From contig AP026539.1 of NCBI GenBank assembly GCA_026075535.2, positions 9,300,001 through 9,364,000 of the forward strand: DNA of 64,000 bases. The letters are read 5' to 3'. The position numbers were made by a program, and so were the translations under genes. Shown here piece by piece: positions 55,578 to 64,000 of this stretch (the first letter of the stretch is position 1; each line of letters begins with the position of its first letter). Below the pieces are notes generated by a model. The model saw nothing but the letters and a program-made list of their open reading frames with translations. It was not told the origin of the DNA and did no database searches. This stretch comes from Tricholoma matsutake. Taxonomy: Eukaryota > Basidiomycota > Agaricomycetes > Agaricales > Tricholomataceae.

Positions 55578-56018
55578 TAGAAGGGCAACCTAAGCCTCTA
55601 GCAAAGGGAAATCTGAAGTTAAAATTATACTACATAGTACAGGGATTGGGGACACACCTAGCAAAGGGAAATCTGAAGAGAAAACTCTAAGGATCCCTTT
55701 GCCGATGCCCAGTATATGTGAAGATGACAAAAATCAAATAATAACCTAAAAATAGAAAAGGCGGAGATAGGCAGATCAAGGCCGCCGAATGACATCATAC
55801 CAAGGGGTAGGTGTCGGAAGGGGTGCTCCGCCTCTAAATATAAAAGTGTCAACATGTACAAACATGATAGAAAGGGAAAATTAGTAATAAAATCCAGAAA
55901 AATCATAGAAAATGAAGAATAGAAGGAAATGAAGTGAGGAAAAATATAGAACAAACATAAAAAATAGGAGAAACACACAGGGCACCCCCTAGTCCCCTTA
56001 CATCCTAGTCCCCTTACA
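55578..56018 (-). repeat. Gypsy-2 5' LTR
   Basis: 441 bp, TGTAAGGGGACTAGGATG..GGTTGCCCTTCTA on the minus strand. The outer edge carries a 16-bp duplication (tcctagtccccttaca, 56003-56018) absent from the 3' LTR. Confidence 0.92.
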
Positions 56019-56120
56019 GTATCAAGGAGACCTGAGTACATGCAATAATGGAACTGACAATCACAACTGACATATATCTGAAGCATGGCAGACCCAGAAT
56101 ACCATATATTGCAGTCTCAA

Positions 56121-56785
56121 GCAATATGACCCTTTAGAAAACAGATCACATGAGTAAAGCCTGAGCACGTGAGTGCATGCCGGGTTTGTTTACTCACTTC
56201 ATGACTTTTAATTTCTCTTGCTCCTCCTCTGGACTCTCAGCCCCCTCTTCTCCTCAAGGATCACTCAACCAGATGAGACACATGGTCACACACTTAGCCA
56301 CCCCCTCAACAACTCGGTCCTCAGTGGTTGAGGCTGCATGAAGTCCAGATCACAGCTGCAGATGCCACCTCTGTCACTATAACACCAAAACCTACGATGT
56401 ATACTCAGCATGGATGTACCTGTCTAGGTGTTTAGAGCTGGTGGGATTTTGGATTAGCAGGGCACTGTACTAGTATGGTGGAAACACATGGTGTCTATAG
56501 GGGGTCTCTACTGGCAGTATGCTATCTTCCACGAGGCGCGTCGAGAGTTGTCACGATGCATCGCCCAGATTTTTTGTTACATTCCCATGTAAATCCTATA
56601 TTATTGGCCAATACATGTGTTTTCTCCCTAGAACCTTAGGACAAATTCATTTCCACTAGTTTACTGCACTGTTTGATGTCATACTGTCTTGATTCACCCC
56701 ACTGAATGCTTAAACTTCGAAACTTCAAGTTGGAGTACATGTGATGTGGGTGTCATGTGATCTGTTTTCTAAAGGGTCGTATTGC
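56121..56785. mobile_element. Short inverted-repeat element, 665 bp
   Basis: Inverted arms of 33 bp (56121-56153 and 56753-56785) match at all but one position, including the phrase GACCCTTTAGAAAACAGATC. The interior has no coding features. No clean target duplication could be fixed: the flanks contain further attgcag words on both sides. It is probably a MITE of unknown superfamily. The stretch 56024-56120 is unique, and 56786-57039 is the upstream region of the F-box gene. Confidence 0.65.
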
Positions 56786-57039
56786 AGGTGTTTATATTGC
56801 AGTGGTAGCTAGGCTAACGTGGCCGATACTGGCGTGGGAACTCGCGGCCGATACTATCACCATTACCGCGCCACACCAAGAGTATTTAGACTCACGTCGT
56901 TCTTGTCAAGTGTGGGGGTCTTCTCAAGAACTTGAAGAAGCACTCATGAAGATCATCACGTTGGAGGAAGTCTTATCTTATCGTTCATCTCAAACATCAC
57001 TCATGTGTTCAGCTGCCCAACATTCTTATTGCAACGTTG

Positions 57040-58704
57040 ATGCCTCACTACCTACTTCAGCATTGCCTTCCAATGTTGCAACTCATTAAATCGTTTCTTT
57101 TCGGGAATGACGTCCCCCTAGTCACTAATGTCTTACCACGGAAGGATCTCAAGAAAAAAGCTTTCGATGCTGGGCAATCCAACGATGTCATTCTGCCACT
57201 TTCCCAGCAAACATCCGTCCGAGACCTGATCTCAGAACAGCAAACTGAACTCGATATCATTAACCATGAAATCTGTCAACTTCGGTGCACACTCTCTTGC
57301 CTTCAAGACAAGGCGAAACACAGGCGTAAACAGTTGGCTAGGTATCGGGTAGCGGTTGCACCTCAGAAGAATCTACCACCTGAGGTGCTGGCAGAAATAT
57401 TCGTTCATTGTCTTTTGGAATCTACACTAAACATTGGCGTACCTCCACTCTCTACAGGCAAGGAAGTGGCAACTCCCTGGGCAATTATGTGTGTCTGCGT
57501 GAGGTGGAGGCAGGTGGCATTGGGTGAACCTCGTTTGTGGAACCGCCTTCAAGTGAATTACAAGAGCTTCTCCATGAACAACCTGACGAAGCTGGCAAAA
57601 ACTGCTTTATCCAGAAGTAGAAACCCGTCAGCACTCAGACTGATTCTTTCAGATGTTTCAAGCATGGAATGGAGTCACATTTTGGAGGATGCGATAAATC
57701 CTGTTGCTGCGCTTATCCTTCCTCGGCATATCCAAGGACTGAAGGAGCTTGTGATCAAGGGAATACCTCTTGAATGGATGCACTTCTTCTTCAATATACC
57801 TCCAGGTCAGATGAAGTCATTGGAATCGGTGGAGCTTGATGTCAGGCTTACATATACAGCATTCTTCAAAATGCCCTTATCATCTCACTCCGCCATTTTC
57901 TTGTCAGCGCCCCATCTTCGGAAGGTCACCTTCACATCAGATGGCTATTTCGTCCTTCGTCCACATGCGCTACTTCTACCCTGGGCGCAGTTGACGGAAT
58001 TCCGATTGAAGGGCATTCTGATGAACGTATATGAAGCTCGTGATGCGCTTGGTCTAGCGCATAACCTCGTTTACTGCGAAATGGCGTTAGGCCTTGACCA
58101 GATGAAGCCTGTATACATCCATGGAGATGCTGAGAGCGCAACACTTCCTTTCCTCCAGTCGTTGACTGTTCAAGTCACACAAACCCTGCTCTTTTCTGCG
58201 TTCCTCTCACCACTCTCCCTCCCTGCTTTAACGAAATTTGATGTCTTAGGCTGCCAGGCGTGGCCTCAGCAGGAAGTCATCACTTTACTCAATCGCTCTG
58301 GATGTAAGCTGAGAAGCTTTTCCGCGAATTCAGTCCCAATGGACGACGTCGAACCTCTTTTGGAACACATGCCATCCCTTATCTCTCTCCATCTCGGCTT
58401 CATCTCGGCCCTTGTATTTCAACGCATGTCCCAGGGGCACCTGGTGCCCAACCTCGAGTGCCTCAAGTGTTCTGCCATATCATTGGATTCATTCATTGAC
58501 TACCTGGAGAATTGCTTGGAAAAACAGCCTGCTGCCCAGATTTCTCCAGTGGGGCTGCGAGATGCTGAAATTATATTTCGAGGCAAAACGGGAGAGAAAA
58601 ATGCGTTCAGACGTTTCCAAGATCTCAGATTAAGCTTGAGATTACGTGGGAGAAGTATCAAACTAACGAACTCCTATGGGTGCAGCATCGTTGATGATCC
58701 CTGA
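57040..58704 (+). CDS. F-box-like protein, about 554 aa
   Basis: An uninterrupted frame begins MPHYLLQHCLPMLQ at 57040; an ATG at 57073 (MLQLIKSFLFG) is an alternative. A coiled-coil-like part (TELDIINHEICQLRCTLSCL) leads to RYRVAVAPQKNLPPEVLAEI with FVHCLLES and WAIMCVCVRWRQVALGEPRL with WNRLQVNY. This is the F-box-like signature seen in large mushroom families, at residues about 100-165. The remainder (LELDVRLTYTAFF, LISLHLGFISALVF) looks like a diverged leucine-rich region that would recognise targets. Such proteins are expected to join SCF ubiquitin ligases through Skp1; the target is unknown. No stops or frameshifts, so a live host gene. An upstream exon cannot be excluded. Confidence 0.82.
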   Translation: MPHYLLQHCLPMLQLIKSFLFGNDVPLVTNVLPRKDLKKKAFDAGQSNDVILPLSQQTSVRDLISEQQTELDIINHEICQLRCTLSCLQDKAKHRRKQLARYRVAVAPQKNLPPEVLAEIFVHCLLESTLNIGVPPLSTGKEVATPWAIMCVCVRWRQVALGEPRLWNRLQVNYKSFSMNNLTKLAKTALSRSRNPSALRLILSDVSSMEWSHILEDAINPVAALILPRHIQGLKELVIKGIPLEWMHFFFNIPPGQMKSLESVELDVRLTYTAFFKMPLSSHSAIFLSAPHLRKVTFTSDGYFVLRPHALLLPWAQLTEFRLKGILMNVYEARDALGLAHNLVYCEMALGLDQMKPVYIHGDAESATLPFLQSLTVQVTQTLLFSAFLSPLSLPALTKFDVLGCQAWPQQEVITLLNRSGCKLRSFSANSVPMDDVEPLLEHMPSLISLHLGFISALVFQRMSQGHLVPNLECLKCSAISLDSFIDYLENCLEKQPAAQISPVGLRDAEIIFRGKTGEKNAFRRFQDLRLSLRLRGRSIKLTNSYGCSIVDDP

Positions 58705-61121
58705 CAGCTGTACATAACTCACTTACAACTTGTAGTCCTTTTCAAGTTCGTCGACTCTTGTATATGTCCACACTCCAGTACAACGCCACTAAAAGAATAT
58801 GCGAGGGCCGCCATTCAGGTACGCTAGCTCCCATTCTATGAGATGTAATGAAGCCCTCCAGCACCCTGCGGATGGAGAGTACACAGTTGTCAGTGACACC
58901 AGCTGAACTTCACGTCGACTGTGGGAGCCTGGAACGAAGTCTGCGAACTATGAGGTTTTCTGAGTTGTCGTTCCCAAGCTTGTCATTTAGACTGGTGACC
59001 GCTCCCTGGCATACACATGAGCAAGCGTGGCTCTATATACATCGACGCATGCTCATGTATATTCCAGGAAGCGGTTACGAGTCTACTTGTCGTTGTCAAC
59101 TTGGAACCCTACTAGCCCAATGCCGCCACGACTCGGATCATTTCTTTGCAAAGTTGCTTGGCCGGTTGTATTACCAGACATGAAACCAACTTTCGATGCT
59201 ATGATCAAGCTATGCCACTTTACCAGCAGATGTTCGTTCGAATGAACCAAGTCTCGAAAGCCCAAGAAGACATTGATCTTCATAATCATGTAACCCAGCG
59301 CCCTTGGTTCATTCCTTCCTGCCTTATCCCGAACGCGAAACACACGCAGACGATTCGCCCGGGAGCTGTTGCGGTGCCTTGGAGTGATCTCCCGCGTGAG
59401 TTTCAAGTTCCGCAGATATATGCATGCATTCAATTCTATAGAGTGACGAGATGAAGCTGATCCGTATAGTTTTAGCTTAATTACGTGGCACGGGTAGGGG
59501 AAGAGTTATGCAAGATGTAAGCCAGATCGATTTCAGTCTTTGACAACTTTCACCCATCTCGTTGCTGTGTTCCTCGAGTCCGTTTTTGACTAGTTGGAGG
59601 TCAGAGGCAGCGCATATCCATGCCCTCAGCAGGAAGTTCCGGATTTACTGAAGCGGTCTGGATGTACTCTGGAGATCGTTATATTTTTTTGACCTTGATG
59701 CAATTGCAGCCGAATGTCTCGGCCCCGAAAGATCGCATGTGGATGATGTTCTTGCACCTTCTTTTCTCTGGAGAACGGCTGCACCCTGTGAATGCCTTGG
59801 CGCCATCGGCTTGTATCTCAGGCTCTGCCAGCGGCCTAATGATGCAACGCTCACGCCGGATCTGTCTACAGCACGTTTCTAATGAGATGGAATCGATCCA
59901 AATACGACCCTGACCTGATCGTACCTATACCATGGTCCATCTCCATTTTGACCGTGTACGGCTAGGTACGGCTATTGCTTTTATTAATTAAAAGAACTCT
60001 ATTCACTGCTTATGCTTGAACAACAGATGGTCGTCATGTCTTCAGGTTTATGGCAATTGGCCAAAGACTGGTGAAACACAGGATTTTCCGTATCGCCTCG
60101 CGACAGGCCATAATGTATCTCGCATGCAAGGAGATCGTGTACAACGATACAATTTTTGCAGTGTTTTCCTTGATTGTGTTGAGTGTTGAATGACCTTCAT
60201 ACCATTTCTCTGAGGTGTTCGATGTTGTTGAGCAAGCGATTGGTTGTACGCCTAGTGCATTTCCCGTCACAATTTGGCTTTATAGCTCACAGACACTAGC
60301 AAGATTTTGCTAAACCGTAGAGGACTGAGGACACCACGAAGCGCATGATTCCGTTATGGAGCTTGTTCCAATTTGCTATTATCTCAATCGATGTCACAGG
60401 TCTGGATCCGCACCGGTGAGCATACGCAGGATTCTACACTGGAAACGTTCGGGCTCCGTCTTCTCATTTCACGGCTTTTGGTGTGCTTGTCTTGTTCTCA
60501 TGAATCGTTTTCATGTGATTTTCATTTCATGGTTTTGTTAGCATCACAGCGACCTGTCATCGCTCTATTCAACGAGACGCATTCGGATAGGCCAGGCTCC
60601 ATCCTTTGGCTCATGTGACCCTAGGCCTTGATCGTGTGCGCCAATTGGTTCGCTGTTGTCAACCACTTTCCTCTGAGGTCTGCGTCTCCACGGAAAATTG
60701 TGGAAGGATAAGGAACCGACTCGAGCTTTGCATCTTGTACACATTCTCCAAATATGTGAGTAAATTTCCAGTGCTGGAAAGGCATAAGTTTATCATTCTG
60801 TTAGTACATGCACATGTGCATATTTGTTAATTACTGCAAAAAGTTAGTCAGTGGCAAGTTGGCACAGGTTGACCCTTATCGACTACTGCTGGGACCTATC
60901 AGCACCTGATATATATCAGCTCCCTAGAAATCTGATCACAACGAACGGACATCTATACATTACTTAGTCTGGTTACCTCTGGTTACCCTATGTCGGAGTA
61001 TGTCGGTTTTAGACTTATGATTAGATCAAAGCAGTAAGGGGTAGTACTTAGAACTTACTACGTGGAGCTATCAGAGCTTATTTGTAACCGACGCCGAATT
61101 TCGTTCGCTGAGTTTTACACT
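58705..61121. other. Region without a confident gene
   Basis: Several short frames exist. The most protein-like, at 59146-59454 plus, reads RPWFIPSCLIPNAKHTQTIR and VPWSDLPREFQVPQIYACIQ, but I recognise no family and see no start or splice support. 59620-59913 is another weak frame. No repeats or RNA genes noted. It may hold 3' UTR, a small unrecognised gene or decayed coding sequence. Confidence 0.35.
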
Positions 61122-61441
61122 GCTTTGCATAATAAACCGGAGTGATCACCGCAAAATTTCTTGTTTGTAGCAACCAAACATGGCTCATGCATGTAATGCA
61201 ACATTTGTGACCCATCACGCTAGCCTGCAGTGCCGACGTGGACAAATACAGAAAAGAAAGCACGGCGAAGAGACGGCGACAGTCATAGTGAATAGACGAG
61301 AATACAACGAGATGGACGTTGGGTTGGGAAACGTTGAAATCGATGTGACTGAGTGACACTGCCGGGTTCTTATTTTAGGTGAAGACAAAGCTAACCAAAC
61401 AAGAAATTTTGTGGTGATTGCTCCGGTTTATTATGCAAAGC
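61122..61441. repeat. Inverted repeat, 46-bp arms
   Basis: Left arm 61122-61167 (gctttgcataataaaccgga onward to cttgtttg) and right arm 61396-61441 match in reverse complement with about 3 mismatches and a loop of 228 bp. A few more bases match outside the arms. No target duplication was recognised. The region between is unassigned. Confidence 0.7.
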
Positions 61442-61759
61442 ACTGTAGTGATCGAAGAAGAATTTGACATCCCTCGGACTTTCCCGAGATGAACCTAAAA
61501 ACTTCCCAACGAAAATGTGAGAGGTAGGACTTGCGGAGGAATCACGTCAATTTACTCGACTTTCCTTTTGGACGCTGAATTCCTGGAGTGGAAGTGCGAA
61601 AGGTTTGATGAGCACACGATTGATCTCAGTGCTTCTAAATGTGTTCTATTCAAGGAAGGCGCATATGTTCTCTAGAGTTGTGGAATCACCACAGTATAAG
61701 AAGTGCTGATACTGACGATTCCCCACGTTATCGTAATTTCTCCCTGTCTGAAAACAGAG

Positions 61760-63616
61760 ATGACCTACCTTCCAACGACGTATGGTTCGATTCTGCTCGG
61801 TGCATCCTTTGCATACGGGTTCGTCCCCAAGCCCACGCTCACTACGTTGGTGCTGAACCACGCGTCATAGCTTAACAGGGTGCCTGTGTCTCCAGTGCGC
61901 TTCATATTTCAAGCTTTACTCAGAAGATCGTTACATGATAAAGATTCTGGTACGTTTCCCCACATCCGTTCCTGCACTGCTAATCGGACTGTAGGTCACA
62001 GTCGTTTTGTCCGTGGAATTGCTCGTTTTTACTTGTATTACTTCTGATTTTGAACTGAATTTCAAAAGAGTACTTGACCTCACGCACACAAGTTTCATAT
62101 GCGCGTCTCTTTTTCATTATTTCCTTACTCATTTCGGAGACCGTGACATGATTGGTCAAATTCCTTGGTAAGTCTCTCTGTGCGATTGATTGCTAGAATT
62201 ACTCATTGATATTGCCTCCAGGTCTATCGCTGTATGCAACATCTCTGGTGAAATATGACTGAATATTTATTTTTACCCAGTTTACAGTGGTTGTAACGGT
62301 ACTCCAGAACGTTACTCTAAGTGTAAAGGTTGCTGATACCATCCTCCCTCCCATATTTAGGCCATTCAAACATTTATTGCACACTGGTAAGCTCTATCTT
62401 TCTGATAAGATTGATATCTCTCATAATCATTACTAGTTTCTTTGCCCATAGAATTCTGAAGGGTGAGTTATTCTTAGATCTAGTTACACATGGCAAAGCA
62501 TGACGGATAATTCGGATTAGCTAGCAGAGGAAATTGGTATATCACAGGGCCCATTGTGTGTTGTCCTGCTTTCATTACATTCATTTGTCCCTCTGACTTA
62601 TCTGCATCACAAGATCTGTCTAGCTTTCGGTCGGTTATGTGAGTATGACCGAGTTTTCTATAGTAGGTATTGAATTGGGTACTCAAATTGTTCGCTTGAC
62701 CTCCAGTAGCAGCATCTGGTAAGTTATGATATTTGCATGAGTAACGGAGTGATCGACATGATTGTTCAGTTTCCACAGCTGAAATGTATGGCGTCAAAAC
62801 TATCATGGTCTATTTGTAATTTAGGTCTCATTGCAGGCTTCGTGTTCATACGTATTCAGCGTTCATACAGAAATACCCTGGCGTACGCATGTTATTCCTT
62901 TCCCGTATACTAAGCACACATTGCTGACTTGCATGTAGTGGATCTTTACTCTGGGTCTTTCGCTGTCCTCCGGCACAGAAATTATTATCACAGGATGGCA
63001 GCTCTACTTTCTGCGTAACCTTCGAGGCTTGACGGGTTCAAATTTGTGAAGTTTTCTCTTGCCATCATTATCCACGACGTTGATGAACTTGTTCTTAGAA
63101 TGATCCAGGCAATTGATCTTCTAATACGCTACACATTGGAAACTGGTGCACTCACCTGGTGAGGCTGGTTCTTATATGCAAAAACCATTGTGCCTTCTTT
63201 AACACGCGAACTGTTTACTCCAGCATAGCAACTACCGTATCCTTGATATGTGTACGCCGTTTTTTATATTTGTCTTCTGCCATGTCTCATACCGTGATGC
63301 ACACAGTGGTTATCCATGCCGAAGAATTTAGTTTTCCTCGGCCTTCACTTTATTATCGCAAAGCGTAAGCCGTATAATCAACACACCAGCATGTGCTAAT
63401 GCAATAAATGTAATGCCGACGTAAACAGTATACGCCAACTCATTACTTGCGGCCCTTAACACACGACGAGAACTACGCGGCTTGCGTTCGAAAAGTACGA
63501 GTCTGTGGATGCACCCTGCTTCACCGACTGTGATGTTGAACCAGCGATCAGCTATTGGCAATGAAGGTTTATCTGCAGTAAGACCTGCTCTTTCACATCT
63601 CCACCCGCAATTGTAA
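61760..63616 (+). CDS. DUF6534-family integral membrane protein, multi-exon
   Basis: Start MTYLPTTYGSILLGASFAYG at 61760. Exon 1 (61760-61818) joins exon 2 (61871-61949) to give AYGLTGCLCLQCASYFKLYS. Exon 3 (61995-62008) joins an exon at 62069 giving VTVVLVLDLTHTSFICASLF and FLTHFGDRDMIGQIPW. Later exons give VCNISVVVTVLQ, CFFAHRILKG-type text, GWQLYFLRNLRG, LIRYTLETGALTW, SIATTVSLICWLSMPKNLVF and LGLHFIIAKLYANSLLAALN with TRRELRG. The last phrases are the conserved DUF6534 C-terminus. Six or seven membrane helices are expected. This family is widespread in Agaricomycetes and its function is unknown. All introns are short. Some middle exon edges (62220-63060) I could not fix. The stop TAA at 63614-63616 assumes read-through of a possible last intron at 63556. 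Confidence 0.78.
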
Positions 63617-64000
63617 ATTTATATCAATGTAGGATGGGTATAGTAAAAGTTCATCGAAGGTTGGACAGGTATTAGTTCACTCCCTCGTTATCACATTGTC
63701 AGAAATTAAATGTTTATAAATTTGTAGATGGAATTTGGGGCCTTCGGGGCCAATGACTAAGCAGATAACAAGTGCTCCGAGTCGAAGAGCATGACTACGG
63801 TACACATGTCAAACGATCAGCACGCACATCAATGGATACTCCGGTCCAGAATATGAGCCAATATTTATTTAACCTCTTTTTTGGACCCTGTTGGCCTCTT
63901 TGGTGCCTTGTGAAAATAAAGTCGTGTATATACTATAGGAAGAGAGCAACTGTACCTGAGCAACCGACATCTAATGATTCTTGCTATGAACGTGATTATC
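63617..64000. other. No gene seen
   Basis: 3' flank of the DUF6534 gene to the window edge. No domain, repeat or RNA gene was recognised. Confidence 0.45.

Larger units (their letters stand above)
49293..56018 (-). mobile_element. Full-length Ty3/Gypsy chromovirus Gypsy-2
   Basis: LTRs at 55578-56018 (5') and 49293-49717 (3') are nearly identical and flanked by perfect 5-bp duplications GTATC (49288-49292, 56019-56023). Gag-protease, RT, RNase H, integrase and chromodomain run on the minus strand. The pol TGA (49720-49718) directly abuts the 3' LTR, so the polypurine tract agagagggggtga lies inside the coding end. A 676-bp solo LTR interrupts the protease. Pol has several TGA stops at arginine positions, but few frameshifts, so this copy is younger than Gypsy-1. 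Confidence 0.95.

Overview
The window is fungal nuclear DNA, almost certainly from a mushroom-forming basidiomycete (Agaricomycetes). The evidence is introns of about 45-60 bp with GT..AG ends, an intact DUF6534-type membrane protein, an F-box-like protein, a vWA protein, and the particular families of Copia, Gypsy (chromodomain), hAT and CACTA/Tnp2 transposons. No genus can be assigned from sequence alone.

Layout. (1) 1-18.75 kb is a repeat island: the 3' part of a Copia element (1-2978); a 174-bp satellite array with an inverted half (about 3040-8790) carrying two nested hAT-like insertions (3236-5147 and 5664-6834), the second holding a solo LTR; decayed minus-strand genes, one a Rad2/XPG-type (PIN) nuclease; two MITEs; a complete 4.2-kb hAT transposon (13857-18045); and a PIF1-helicase fragment. 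(2) 19.1-23.8 kb is a host island with two intact spliced genes: a Ser/Pro-rich protein of unknown function and a von Willebrand A domain protein. (3) 24.4-56.0 kb is a second repeat island: a minus-strand Copia (about 24.8-37.8 kb) split by a CACTA element (25626-31759) and by a hAT-like element (32254-34652); a DUF4139-family gene (minus, 38140-48290) split by a full-length Gypsy chromovirus (39352-47725), itself carrying a MITE; and a second Gypsy chromovirus (49293-56018, minus), itself carrying a solo LTR. (4) 56.7-64 kb is host-like: an intact F-box-like gene and an intact DUF6534 gene, with about 3 kb between them holding no confident gene.

Most insertions are bounded by target-site duplications read directly from the sequence, so nesting order can be worked out. 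Nearly all in-frame stops traced in the transposon and pseudogene reading frames are TGA at positions where arginine (CGA) is expected. This is the signature of C-to-T decay at CpG, consistent with cytosine methylation of repeats. The intact host genes lack such stops.

The features most worth a second look are: a row of six stem-loops with near-identical 5-nt loops and different but self-complementary stems in the leader of a solo LTR (53281-53488); an antisense coiled-coil/Cys-cluster gene inside the first Gypsy element, convergent with pol (45878-47002); and the inverted 174-bp satellite with its nested insertions.
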